From M3007 sp041392625 (GTDB lineage Bacteria > Bacteroidota > Bacteroidia > Chitinophagales > Saprospiraceae), in the NCBI GenBank assembly GCA_041392625.1, contig JAWKLR010000002.1, forward strand, positions 124,001-188,000: 64,000 bases of DNA, given 5' to 3'. Under the pieces are notes generated by a model. That model did no database searches. It was not told the DNA's origin and saw only the letters and a program-made list of their open reading frames with translations. A program made the translations under genes and the position numbers. Positions 17,190 through 25,732 of the stretch are shown here, in pieces. How positions within the stretch are numbered: the stretch's first letter is position 1; each line of letters begins with the position of its first letter.

Positions 17190-19483
17190 CGCAACAGAGT
17201 AATATCTCCTTTTTTCACCTGCTCCTCACCCAGGTAGGTGTATCGAAGCACATAAATGTAAATATCAGATGTCTGGATCAGGCCATTGAATTTGCCATCC
17301 CATTCAAAACCCGCGGTTTCTTCGGTGGTGTACATCCGTTCTCCCCAGCGGTTGTAAATATCCAGGTTGATCAGGGTGTAGTCTGATCCAACGGTCGGGC
17401 GCCACACATCGTTCACGCCATCCCCATCGGGAGTAAAGGCATTTGGCAAAATAAAATCTGAGTTCATGGTGTCGCAGTCAATGGTGCTCAGCTGAACAGT
17501 CGCGCTGTTTTCGCATAGTCCATCGCTTACCGTTACCGCATACAAGCCTTCCGAAATAGCGTTGATGAATTGACTTGTGGAGCCATCGCTCCAAAGGTAG
17601 GATGCAAAATCAACCCCTGCATCCAAGAGCAGAGTATCTCCCATGCAGAAGGTACTATCCGGACCCAGACTTACCACGGGCGGATCTTGAAAGTCCACCT
17701 GAATGCTGTCGCTGTTGGTGCAATTGCCATCATCCACGGTTACCGCATACGTACCTGCTTGCAACACTAATAAGGTTTGTTCCGTACTTCCATCGCTCCA
17801 GCTGTACCCGATCAAATCCGTGCCGGCATCCAGCAACAGTGAGTCGCCGGTACACAGCGTGGTATCCATACCCAGATCAATTTCAGGAAGGCCCAGAATG
17901 TTTACGACGAGCTCTGTGCTGTCTTCCTTACACCCATCGCTTACACGCAGGCCAACGAAATACATGCCCGGCGCATCAAAGGCATACAGTACTGATTCCC
18001 CTTCCAGTGTGGTATCCGGAAACAGCCAATAGGTAGCCACTACGCCTCCCATACTGGTGCTTGTAAATTGGGCATCGGCATTGACACAAGCGTCGGTTGC
18101 CATCCCCTGAGCGGTTGGGCCGGGGGATGCCATCTGACACAGTGTTGTATCGGGTGTAGCCGCATCAAAAATTATCGAATAATTGTTGTCATTGATTCCG
18201 CTGCTGACCTGAAAATCCGGGCTGCGCACAATGAAGGGAGCAGGCGCGCTTACCGTCAGACCCGTTACATCGCTGATGTTGCATCCGGGATTGAGTTGAT
18301 CGTTTGTCTTGGAAAGAAACGCGGTAAAGTCGGGTGTGTAAAAGTTGGAAAAGCCCGTAAGCAAGAAACCCTCATTTCCGGTTTTTGTCAAAAAAGGATA
18401 ATGTGAACCTCCGGGATTGAACAGCAGCGCAGAAAGCAATTCGCCATCGGGCGTGTAGGCAACTGCCATGTGCTTGTTTGGAACAAAACCGGTACTTGGA
18501 TACCCCGCTGTTGCTACACCAACATAGATGTTTCCGTCGCTGCCAATTTCTACAGAACGGGCATTTTCAAAGCGGTCCGGATTGCCATAAAATGCACGGG
18601 TCCAAAGGGTATCTCCCTGGCTGTCGGTGCGGAGTACATAGTTGTCTGCCCAGTCCTGAAAATTGTTTTTCAACAAGGTAGTGCTGCCCACCAAAACATA
18701 CCCATCATCGGGTAATTGAGCCAGGCCAAATGACCAGTTGGCGTGGAGGGTATCCCCATAAGTACGCAAAAACTCAGGGGTTCCGCTGGGGTCTGTTTTT
18801 AGCAAAAATGCGTGAAAAGCTCCGCGATCGATCATACGGCCACCGAGGGCATATCCACCGTCATTGGTTTGGATTACCACGGAACCTTCGTCGTAGGTTT
18901 CATTGGTTCCGTAGGTTTTGGACCACTCCACGTTCCCGTCGGAGTCGAACTTCACAAGGTAGATATCCCGGTAGGAACTGCCGGGTGTTTCTTGTCCGTA
19001 GGTATTGGTATATCCGGTTACCACAAACCCATTATCCGCTGTTGGCTGGATGGCGTGGCCGCCGTCGTTGCCCTGGCCCTGATTTACGATTCGCTGCCAG
19101 ATCACGGAGCCATCGAGTGCCAGCCGAACTACCATCATATCGTAGGCCATGAATACTCCTGGGTTGCCCACAAAGGCAAGGGTACCATCTTCTCCGATAC
19201 AAATACTCGGGCTTACATTCTGGACGGTGGAGGACGTTCCGAATGTCTTCAACCACTCCTGAGTACCCTCACAATCGTATTTCACCACAGCAAGACGTTG
19301 GGTGCCGTTATCGGTAAAAATCCCGGCTGCAGCAAAGCCACCATCCGGAGTTTGTTTCCCATCAAAGGTTTGGAAATTGGTGGTTTGACCAATGATCCGC
19401 TGAAAGGTTTGAACCTGAGCGAAAAGGGGCGCACTACAAAGCAGTACAAATGCCAATACATACAATCGAGTCAAGCTGTTCAT
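17186..19483 (-). CDS. T9SS type B secreted protein with beta-propeller and PKD-like domains
   Basis: A 765-residue secreted protein. The start is placed at MNSLTRLYVLAFVLL, the only ATG giving a signal peptide; the frame stays open 56 codons upstream but that part is repeat-derived. Residues 25-400 hold repeats of the type GGFVVTGYTNTYG and KTYGDTLHANWSFG that suggest a propeller. A PKD-like segment follows, then two near-identical units LGxDxxxCxGDxLLLDAG, then the type B sorting domain (LPNAFTPDGDGVNDVW, IYNRWGERMY) at the C-terminus. It is therefore exported across the outer membrane. Its stop overlaps the start of the ion-channel gene. Confidence 0.85.
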   Translation of the reverse strand: MNSLTRLYVLAFVLLCSAPLFAQVQTFQRIIGQTTNFQTFDGKQTPDGGFAAAGIFTDNGTQRLAVVKYDCEGTQEWLKTFGTSSTVQNVSPSICIGEDGTLAFVGNPGVFMAYDMMVVRLALDGSVIWQRIVNQGQGNDGGHAIQPTADNGFVVTGYTNTYGQETPGSSYRDIYLVKFDSDGNVEWSKTYGTNETYDEGSVVIQTNDGGYALGGRMIDRGAFHAFLLKTDPSGTPEFLRTYGDTLHANWSFGLAQLPDDGYVLVGSTTLLKNNFQDWADNYVLRTDSQGDTLWTRAFYGNPDRFENARSVEIGSDGNIYVGVATAGYPSTGFVPNKHMAVAYTPDGELLSALLFNPGGSHYPFLTKTGNEGFLLTGFSNFYTPDFTAFLSKTNDQLNPGCNISDVTGLTVSAPAPFIVRSPDFQVSSGINDNNYSIIFDAATPDTTLCQMASPGPTAQGMATDACVNADAQFTSTSMGGVVATYWLFPDTTLEGESVLYAFDAPGMYFVGLRVSDGCKEDSTELVVNILGLPEIDLGMDTTLCTGDSLLLDAGTDLIGYSWSDGSTEQTLLVLQAGTYAVTVDDGNCTNSDSIQVDFQDPPVVSLGPDSTFCMGDTLLLDAGVDFASYLWSDGSTSQFINAISEGLYAVTVSDGLCENSATVQLSTIDCDTMNSDFILPNAFTPDGDGVNDVWRPTVGSDYTLINLDIYNRWGERMYTTEETAGFEWDGKFNGLIQTSDIYIYVLRYTYLGEEQVKKGDITLLR

Positions 19484-19545
19484 ACTGGCAAATATACCCA
19501 AACTGATATTGTTTCTGTATATAATGCGAGGGGAAGTCCCAAAAT

Positions 19546-19700
19546 GTTTATTCGGCCCTGCCATGCTGGCAGGAGTGGTAAGTTGTAAGTTGTAAGTTGT
19601 AAGTAATAAGTAAAAAGTAAACAAATAACCAGAGGCGGACTGAAGGAACAAACAGCATCAACAAATCATCCAAGCCCGAAGGGCGCATCAACAAATCATC
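19546..19700. repeat. family A modular repeat, copy A2 (degenerate core)
   Basis: It starts with GTTTATTCGGCCCTG and ends with the ATCAACAAATCATC words around GCCCGAAGGGCGC. The core here is only one arm, an array of GTAAGT words (TGGTAAGTTGTAAGTTGTAA and on), not a full hairpin. It lies between two minus-strand genes and provides the false upstream extension of the T9SS gene frame. Confidence 0.8.
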
Positions 19701-19724
19701 AATTTTTCCCCACTGGTAACTAAT

Positions 19725-20627
19725 TTACAATCCGTATTGCTCAACAATGGCTGCTTTCTGTGCTTCGGTGGCCAGTTTGAAATCAAATCCGGTTTGACTG
19801 CCGAAAACCTGATATCCATACCGCAGGCCATAATACCGGTCGATCAGCATTTTCAGAGGACCGGCCTCCAATTCCTTATCCAGATATGCCTGGTGCACTA
19901 CCGGGAGGTATTTTTCCATATAATCTACACCTGCATGTTGGATGACGGCCCACATGGTAACTTCATATCGAGGACCAACCAGGCTCCGGCCGATGTAGCG
20001 CTTATAAATCGTATACAGAGAATCAATGCTGCGTTGGTTTTCCTTATCGGCACGGTGTTGTTCAGCATCCAGGCCATCTGCTGTCCGGTATTTTTGATCC
20101 AAGGTGTTTACATAATCCATTCGCTCGACCAGAGCCCGGTCCAATTTCCGTTCCCGGATGTAGTCTTTGATGTCGAACGCTTCGGCGGCTCCTTGACTTG
20201 CTTCGCATTGCCTGGCCGCTTCGATAAATTCGCTTTGGATGATGTCGTATTTTTCATTTTCCAACACAATATTTTTGAATGCAACCAAATACTCACAGCT
20301 CCCTTCAGATGCCTTAAATTTCTGAAAAGCCAGGCGGATGTTTTCTTCCCGCTCGTTCAGCGTTAGAAACGCGGAAAGCACATTAAAATAATCGGCAACG
20401 GTGAATTTTTCTGCCCGTTTTTTTACCCCGCTTTTTACCTCATCCAATATCCTGTTTCCATAGTCTATTTTATCCTGGGTAAGCCCTTCTTTCAATTGGG
20501 GGACATAGGCCAAAACCTCCTGTTCAAATGTTTCGGTATGCAGCAGGGCTGGTTGTGTCTGCGCAGTGCAGGCAGGTAAAAAATAAACCAGGAAAAGGTA
20601 AAGGGGCGCGCGTTTGTAGAATTCCAT
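19725..20627 (-). CDS. secreted protein with C-terminal DUF6624-like domain
   Basis: A 300-residue protein with a signal peptide (MEFYKRAPLYLFLVYFLPAC); the start is set at this ATG because the 23 codons before it run into the family C palindromes. The C-terminal half has the DUF6624-like pattern: DQKYR, then SIDSLYTIYKRYIG, then MWAVIQHAGVDYMEKYLPVV, then LIDRYYGLRYGYQVFGSQ. The function of this family is unknown. The N-terminal 140 residues look helical and were not recognised. It is a lone gene between two repeat tracts. Confidence 0.65.
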   Translation of the reverse strand: MEFYKRAPLYLFLVYFLPACTAQTQPALLHTETFEQEVLAYVPQLKEGLTQDKIDYGNRILDEVKSGVKKRAEKFTVADYFNVLSAFLTLNEREENIRLAFQKFKASEGSCEYLVAFKNIVLENEKYDIIQSEFIEAARQCEASQGAAEAFDIKDYIRERKLDRALVERMDYVNTLDQKYRTADGLDAEQHRADKENQRSIDSLYTIYKRYIGRSLVGPRYEVTMWAVIQHAGVDYMEKYLPVVHQAYLDKELEAGPLKMLIDRYYGLRYGYQVFGSQTGFDFKLATEAQKAAIVEQYGL

Positions 20628-20660
20628 TTTTGTCGGGTTTGAGGTTAAAAATTTAATCCC

Positions 20661-21074
20661 CGTAGAGACGCGATGCCTCGCGTCTCCATACCACAATCAA
20701 TAACATAAACGCAATCTGTTCCTGAAATACATCACCGGATGGATAATTTTAACTTTGATTCATGTTGTTTTATATACCACTGTCGTGGGGGGTGGAGACG
20801 CGATGCCTCAGCGTCTACATACCACATAATCAAAAAATCAAACATAAACGCAATCTGTTCCTGAAACACAGCACCGCATGCATAATTTTAATTTTGATTT
20901 ATGTTGTTTCCATACCGCACGTAGAGACGCAAAATCTTGCGTCTCTACATACCACAATCAAATACACAAACCTAACCGTACCAGGAAACATAACACCGGA
21001 TGGTCACCTACATTTTGATTGCGTTTGTTTTTTATGCCGTGGGGGGTGGAGACGCGAGGCATCGCGTCTCTACG
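20661..21074. repeat. family C palindromes in a four-unit tandem array
   Basis: Four palindromes of the GAGACGCG...CGCGTCTC type lie at 20665-20686, 20795-20818, 20921-20948 and 21048-21073, about 125-131 bp apart. The spacers are themselves related (shared words CATAAACGCAATCTG, CACCGGATGG, TTTTGATT). The array fills the 457-bp gap between the DUF6624-like gene start and the M56 gene end. The third unit has AAAATCTT in its centre but intact arms. Confidence 0.85.
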
Positions 21075-21084
21075 GGACGGGGCA

Positions 21085-23337
21085 TTAATTATTGATGTGG
21101 ATTTTGATTTCGTCTTTGGGTCCGATTTTATTGCCGGTTTTCCGTTCGTACAAACGGAGGTATTTGCGATGGGTTTCGCCGGTCATTTTCTTTCCATTTA
21201 CCCGCATTTGGTCGCTGCTAATCTGGAACTTGAATTTTTCCGGATTTTTGATAAATCCATCCTGCAACAATTCTTCTCCCAGATAGTCGCTGAAATTTTG
21301 GTTGCGGCGACTGTGTGTTTCCAATGCACGTTCATAGTTACTGCGGGCACGGGCAATCTCCCGATCCTGGGTAACCCGGGCACGGGCCAGTTCGCGCTCC
21401 GCCCGTTGTAGTTTGGCCTCGTGGTCGCGCTCCAGGCGTTGGTGCTGGCGCTCTACATCACGCATTTCCCGCTCGACACGAATGTTAGCCCGCTCCATTT
21501 CGCGAGCCTGTAATTCTGTGGCAATGCGAATTTCCTTTTCAATATCCTCACTGAATTCCTTGCTGTCAAACAACAGAATATTGCCATCAGGAGCAACGTG
21601 GATTTCGTGATCGCCACCGGATTTAAACTGGAAAAGTTGTCCGTCCGGAGCCACTTCAAATACATGATCTCCATCAAAATCAAATTCGAAAATATTGCCA
21701 TTTGGGAAAGCCTTCAATACATCTTCGTTTGAGAAAAACCGGAAGTTTCCATTTTCCGGAAATTGAAACGAGGTGCCTTCACCATTGCTCCAAAAGTGCA
21801 GGGAGCCACCATTCCCAGGAAGCGTTTGAATCTCACCTTCCGGCAGAGGCTTGCCGTTCATCGTTACCACTCCGTCCTTCACAATAATTTCAACGGGATC
21901 GCCGCTTTGACGGATTCGAATCCGGGTGTTTCCCTGATCGTCCTGATCCGTGGTAATGGTGTTCAGGGGAGCCGGAGGAGCAGGTGGGTGTGGCGGGCGA
22001 ACACCCCGAACTCCACTTGGAGGGGTAGGAGGTGTTGGCGGAGCAGGAGGAGCCAACTCGCGGATTTCGGTGATCAACTCTTCGTATTCACCGTAGGCAG
22101 AAGGGGCAATCACATTTCCGTCGACTTTCAACTCTTTGATCTCATCGTTTTCCAGTTCGAGTTCCACGACCTGATTTCCGTCGTCGTGCTTGATTTTCTG
22201 GACCTGTCTGGATTCCGTTCCGGGAGGAAGCGTATCCTGTGCAGCTTGCCAGAAATTCAGATCAGGTACCATTGCCTGAAGTGGACTAATCAGCGGATTG
22301 GTTTGGGTTTGTATGCCCAGCAGGGTAATGAAACCCAAGAGCAAAATGGTTGCGGTTAATTTTTCCATGAGCGCAATTTTTTGTTGTTGTGGTTGTAATA
22401 GTCTTTGAATTCGGTGTAATAGTTTTGGGTGCTTTCCCCAGAAGCCCGACTTGCCGGCAAAACCCAGTGCAAGAGCGGGTGTTTTGTTTTCTTGTTCCTG
22501 TGAAATCTGCTGTACTTTAAGCAGGGCCTTTGCGTAGCCCAGTGGATTGCCGGTGAGGGCAACCGCCAGGTCGTCGCAACAATTCTCGCGTTCGGTGCGG
22601 GCCATCGATGAAAGCCACCAACTGGCCGGATGAAAATAAAACAGGGCCTCAATGCAGGATTGGATCAGATTGAGCAGCCAATCGTGCCGCATAATGTGCG
22701 CCAGCTCGTGCGCGAGAATAGCCTCGGTTTCTTCCAGACTAAGCTGGTTGATCACCGCAATTGGAAACAGTACCAGAGGCTTCAAATGTCCCAGTGTAAG
22801 TGGACTTTTAATGTGTCTGGATAATCCGATTCCAATTGGCTTTTTGAAGCCGGCTGTTACCTTGAGCCGTTCCAGTGCAGCATGGGTGGCCTCTGAAGCC
22901 ACTTTCAGGCCATGGCGGCGCAGGCGGTTGATCCACCACCAGGCACCAGCCAATCGGAGGGTAAAAAAAGCAAGTCCCAACAACCAACAGCTGACAATCA
23001 GGGGATTGTAGCGTTCGAGTGTGAGCACCAGCTGGTCTTGCCAGCCTGAAAGTGTCGCTTCAAAGGGTACAGCAGAACGATTGTAGTCTATAAGTATCGC
23101 ATTATTCACAAGGGAGGTACTGCCTGGTTCGTACACCCAGAAGAAGGTGCCGATGGCAGTTATGAAGCCACCGAGCAAGGCGGAATAAGCCAGGTAAAAC
23201 CGCTGTCGCGCGGTTTTCATACGTGGGCGCAGGGCCAATACCACCAATGCAAGGGCAGTGAATTGCCACAGGGAGTGCACCAGCACCCACCCGAGTGCAT
23301 TGGTGATGGATTCGGGAATGATCACTATGGTATTCAT
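21085..23337 (-). CDS. BlaR1/MecR1-like M56 family membrane metallopeptidase
   Basis: A 750-residue sensor protease. The N-terminal half has membrane helices and the zinc motif HELAH at residues 210-214, followed by RTERENCCDDLAV, as in peptidase family M56. A further membrane helix lies near residues 326-345. The periplasmic C-terminal half is not a penicillin-binding domain: it has a Pro-rich linker (about 435-465), beta-repeats with FxxNGNIFEFDFDGDH-like words and a long Arg/Glu-rich coiled coil (about 600-690). Known logic: a signal activates the protease, which inactivates the BlaI-type repressor encoded just upstream. The two genes overlap by 4 bases. The signal sensed here is unknown. 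Confidence 0.88.
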   Translation of the reverse strand: MNTIVIIPESITNALGWVLVHSLWQFTALALVVLALRPRMKTARQRFYLAYSALLGGFITAIGTFFWVYEPGSTSLVNNAILIDYNRSAVPFEATLSGWQDQLVLTLERYNPLIVSCWLLGLAFFTLRLAGAWWWINRLRRHGLKVASEATHAALERLKVTAGFKKPIGIGLSRHIKSPLTLGHLKPLVLFPIAVINQLSLEETEAILAHELAHIMRHDWLLNLIQSCIEALFYFHPASWWLSSMARTERENCCDDLAVALTGNPLGYAKALLKVQQISQEQENKTPALALGFAGKSGFWGKHPKLLHRIQRLLQPQQQKIALMEKLTATILLLGFITLLGIQTQTNPLISPLQAMVPDLNFWQAAQDTLPPGTESRQVQKIKHDDGNQVVELELENDEIKELKVDGNVIAPSAYGEYEELITEIRELAPPAPPTPPTPPSGVRGVRPPHPPAPPAPLNTITTDQDDQGNTRIRIRQSGDPVEIIVKDGVVTMNGKPLPEGEIQTLPGNGGSLHFWSNGEGTSFQFPENGNFRFFSNEDVLKAFPNGNIFEFDFDGDHVFEVAPDGQLFQFKSGGDHEIHVAPDGNILLFDSKEFSEDIEKEIRIATELQAREMERANIRVEREMRDVERQHQRLERDHEAKLQRAERELARARVTQDREIARARSNYERALETHSRRNQNFSDYLGEELLQDGFIKNPEKFKFQISSDQMRVNGKKMTGETHRKYLRLYERKTGNKIGPKDEIKIHINN

Positions 23338-23714
23338 TGCTTAGGCGGTTTGTTTTCCATTTTAGAAATCAAGGCTTTGATCTCATCCAATTCAGCTTCG
23401 CTGGCTTCGTGGTTGCCCAGGGCCTGCATAACCAGTTGCATGGCAGAGCCGCGGAAGGCCTGGTCGACAAAATTCTGCAACAAGTAGTTTTGCGTATCCT
23501 GCTCATCAACCGCCGCTGCATAGGTGTGCGTGCGGCCTGCCTCTGTCCGGGTCACCATCTTTTTCTCATACATGATCTGCATGATCTTGAGGGTAGTGGT
23601 GTAGCCCACTTCGCGCTGGGTGTTTAGTTGCTCATTGACCTGCCGGACCGTGCTCGGTCCCGCTTGCCACAGAATCTGTAAAATGGCCAACTCTGAATCG
23701 GTAGGTTTTAACAT
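23334..23714 (-). CDS. BlaI/MecI/CopY family repressor
   Basis: A 126-residue winged-helix repressor starting at MLKPTDSELAILQILW, the conserved family N-terminus; the 43 upstream codons that are also open are rejected because they cross the operators. Recognition region QVNEQLNTQREVGYTTTLKIMQIMYEKKMV and the C-terminal dimerisation helices are typical. It represses its own operon with the M56 protease until cleaved. Two dyads at 23768-23815 are its likely binding sites. Stop and next start overlap as ATGA. Confidence 0.92.
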   Translation of the reverse strand: MLKPTDSELAILQILWQAGPSTVRQVNEQLNTQREVGYTTTLKIMQIMYEKKMVTRTEAGRTHTYAAAVDEQDTQNYLLQNFVDQAFRGSAMQLVMQALGNHEASEAELDEIKALISKMENKPPKQ

Positions 23715-23767
23715 CTGTTCTTTTTTCTTTGCTCGTATGTTTAAACATGTACTGTAACGCAAATATC

Positions 23768-23815
23768 TACGAAGTATTTCGTAATTAAAAATATTTCTAC
23801 GAATTTTTTCGTAGA
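23768..23815. promoter_or_regulatory. twin operators for the BlaI-type repressor
   Basis: Two perfect 16-bp dyads with the same half-site: TACGAAGTATTTCGTA (23768-23783) and TACGAATTTTTTCGTA (23798-23813, extended by TC/GA). Their centres are 30 bp apart, about three helical turns, so two dimers would lie on the same face. They sit 54-100 bp before the repressor start, where its promoter must be. Confidence 0.8.
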
Positions 23816-23841
23816 TAAATATGTACGCTTGTATTAAAGAC

Positions 23842-23874
23842 AAAAAAACCGCACTCAGGATGTCTGAGTGCGGT
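23842..23874 (-). terminator. strong intrinsic terminator
   Basis: Perfect 11-bp arms ACCGCACTCAG/CTGAGTGCGGT (23848-23858 and 23864-23874) with a 5-base loop. On the minus strand a run of seven T follows directly, which ends the Cys-pentapeptide gene transcript before the BlaI operators. On the plus strand CATTTTT follows, so it may act both ways. Confidence 0.85.
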
Positions 23875-23930
23875 CATTTTTGCGATTGCTGTTTTTAGCG
23901 CATTTTTTTTGAAACTAAACTCCCTCAAAA

Positions 23931-24296
23931 TCAACAATCATCAGGCATGGGTTTGCATTGGTTGGGTTTGCAGTTCGCAGGGTCGCAATTGGCAGGATCG
24001 CACTGGCTGGGATCGCAATTGCTCGGGTCACATTGGCTTGGGTCGCACTGCGTTGGATCGCAATTCGCCGGATTGCAATTGGCTTTCGACTCACTTTTGG
24101 ATGAAGTAAATGCAGTAGGCAGGGTAGCCGCGGCTGATGGGGGTGTGCATGACGGGCCGGAAACAGAGGCTTCCTGTACCTGTACTTGTTCGGTCTGGCA
24201 GGAAGCAACTTCCTCACAGCAGTTATCAGAACGGAATTCGTTGATGCCCAGCCAGGACACTACGGCAACCGCCGCTAACAGGAGTAGATTTTTCAT
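23931..24296 (-). CDS. exported protein with Cys-Asp-Pro pentapeptide repeats
   Basis: A 121-residue protein with a signal peptide or anchor (residues 1-20). Residues 74-121 are nine copies of the pentapeptide C-[DNK]-P-[ASTN]-[NQ], giving Cys at 74, 79, 84, 89, 94, 99, 104, 109 and 114 and a last Cys at 121. Four more Cys lie before the repeat (26, 27, 33, 50). The DNA is a 15-bp tandem repeat. I do not recognise the family. Regular Cys spacing suggests metal binding or disulfide cross-linking in the periplasm. It is divergent from a histidine kinase/response regulator operon whose product may regulate it. Confidence 0.7.
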   Translation of the reverse strand: MKNLLLLAAVAVVSWLGINEFRSDNCCEEVASCQTEQVQVQEASVSGPSCTPPSAAATLPTAFTSSKSESKANCNPANCDPTQCDPSQCDPSNCDPSQCDPANCDPANCKPNQCKPMPDDC

Positions 24297-24408
24297 AAAA
24301 TAAACGTTTTAGATTCACCCGAATCTGCCGGGCTGACAGACCATCTGTTTTCAGTACCGGATGGTAACACAAAAGTGCGGCCTGGCTTCCTGCCTTTGTG
24401 TTTTTCAG

Positions 24409-24438
24409 GCGTTAGCCAGCTGTTAAGTAGCTGTTAAG
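24409..24438 (+). promoter_or_regulatory. direct-repeat operator, candidate OmpR-family binding site
   Basis: CTGTTAAG at 24420-24427 and again at 24431-24438 form a direct repeat of period 11 bp; a third degenerate unit with GTTA starts at 24409. Period-11 direct repeats are typical of OmpR/PhoB family regulators. It lies between the Cys-pentapeptide gene and the kinase gene, so the response regulator encoded downstream is the obvious candidate. Confidence 0.55.
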
Positions 24439-24482
24439 CATTTCGTATTGCCCCGGGAATACAGGATTTTTGCAACAGATTT

Positions 24483-25718
24483 ATGAAATCAAACTACATT
24501 TCCTGGCTAATCGCCGCATCTGCGCTGTCGATTCTTGCACTCATCTGGTTTCAGGTAAACTGGATGCAGCACTCCCGCATGCTGCTCGAAGAGCAGTTTA
24601 ACAACCGGGTAAATATGGCCCTGTGTTCCACCGTGGAAAAAATCGCCGACAACCCAGACGGGTCCAATGCCATCCGCAATTGCTGCCAAAGCCCGACCCC
24701 ATCAGACAGCAACTTATCGATTGAGGACCTCATGAAACAGCCGGGTATGGAATCGGCCCTTACCGAGGCGCTGCACTTTTACCAAATTGACCTACCCTAC
24801 AAGGTTTCCATTGCACCGAAAGACAGTTTTTTTATGGGATTTCCAACAGGCTATGCTTGCTCTTTGGGGCCTATTTTGGAAAATGACACCCACGTTTTGC
24901 AATTGGAATTTAAAGGCAAAACAGAATATTTTTTGCAAAAAATGGGCCTGATGGTATTTGCTTCCATTGCCATTCTCGCCTGCCTCTGTCTCATTTTTGG
25001 CTTTGCCACCTTTTATCTGCTTCGGCAAAAACGCATGGCCGATCGCAACCGGGATTTTTTCAACCATATGACCCATGAATTCCGGACTCCGCTTACCAGC
25101 ATTCGCCTCGCTGCTAATATGCTGGCTAAAAAAACACCTTCACTCAAAGACAATACCTACCTCGGAATTATTCAAAGCGAGTGCAACCAACTGGTGCATC
25201 AGGTTGAAAATGTACTCAACCTGGGCAGCATTGAAAAAGGGGAGTACCAATTGAAAAAAGAACGGGTGCAACTGGGCCAGATCGCACAGGAGGTCGTGGC
25301 CGGGATGGACCTGCAAATAAAAGAAAGCGAAGCCCAGGTGACACTCACCCAGGATTCTTCTCCGGGCACCATTTTTGGCGACCCGCTGCACCTCGCCAAT
25401 GCACTCCGCAACCTGCTCGATAATGCCCTTAAGTATAGCGGTCCGCAACCGGAAATCCACATCGACCTGCGGGAACAAGCCGGATTTCTGTTGCTGCAAT
25501 TTAGCGATAATGGGAACGGCCTGTCATCCGCCGACAGCAAGCGTATCTTCCAAAAATTCCACCGCTGCGACAATGCCCTGGAATCCGGCCAGAAAGGTTT
25601 TGGATTGGGACTCACATATGTCAAAAAAATTGTAGAATTACACCACGGACAAATCGAAGTGAGCAGCCCGGAAGGTCGGGGCGCCTGTTTCGAACTCCGC
25701 TTCCCTGTTAGCAAATAA
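24483..25718 (+). CDS. sensor histidine kinase
   Basis: A 411-residue inner-membrane kinase. Membrane helices at about 8-27 and 155-181 flank a periplasmic sensor of about 125 residues containing Cys48, Cys67-Cys68 and Cys126. The phospho-acceptor is His198 in FFNHMTHEFRTPLTS. N box LRNLLDNALKYS, G1 box SDNGNGL and G2 box GFGLGLTYVKK follow. No HAMP domain is seen; the kinase core starts right after the second helix, as is common in Bacteroidota. It is 14 bases upstream of its response regulator. The clustered periplasmic cysteines hint at metal or redox sensing; this is inference. Confidence 0.93.
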   Translation: MKSNYISWLIAASALSILALIWFQVNWMQHSRMLLEEQFNNRVNMALCSTVEKIADNPDGSNAIRNCCQSPTPSDSNLSIEDLMKQPGMESALTEALHFYQIDLPYKVSIAPKDSFFMGFPTGYACSLGPILENDTHVLQLEFKGKTEYFLQKMGLMVFASIAILACLCLIFGFATFYLLRQKRMADRNRDFFNHMTHEFRTPLTSIRLAANMLAKKTPSLKDNTYLGIIQSECNQLVHQVENVLNLGSIEKGEYQLKKERVQLGQIAQEVVAGMDLQIKESEAQVTLTQDSSPGTIFGDPLHLANALRNLLDNALKYSGPQPEIHIDLREQAGFLLLQFSDNGNGLSSADSKRIFQKFHRCDNALESGQKGFGLGLTYVKKIVELHHGQIEVSSPEGRGACFELRFPVSK

Positions 25719-25732
25719 TCCACCACCCGTTT

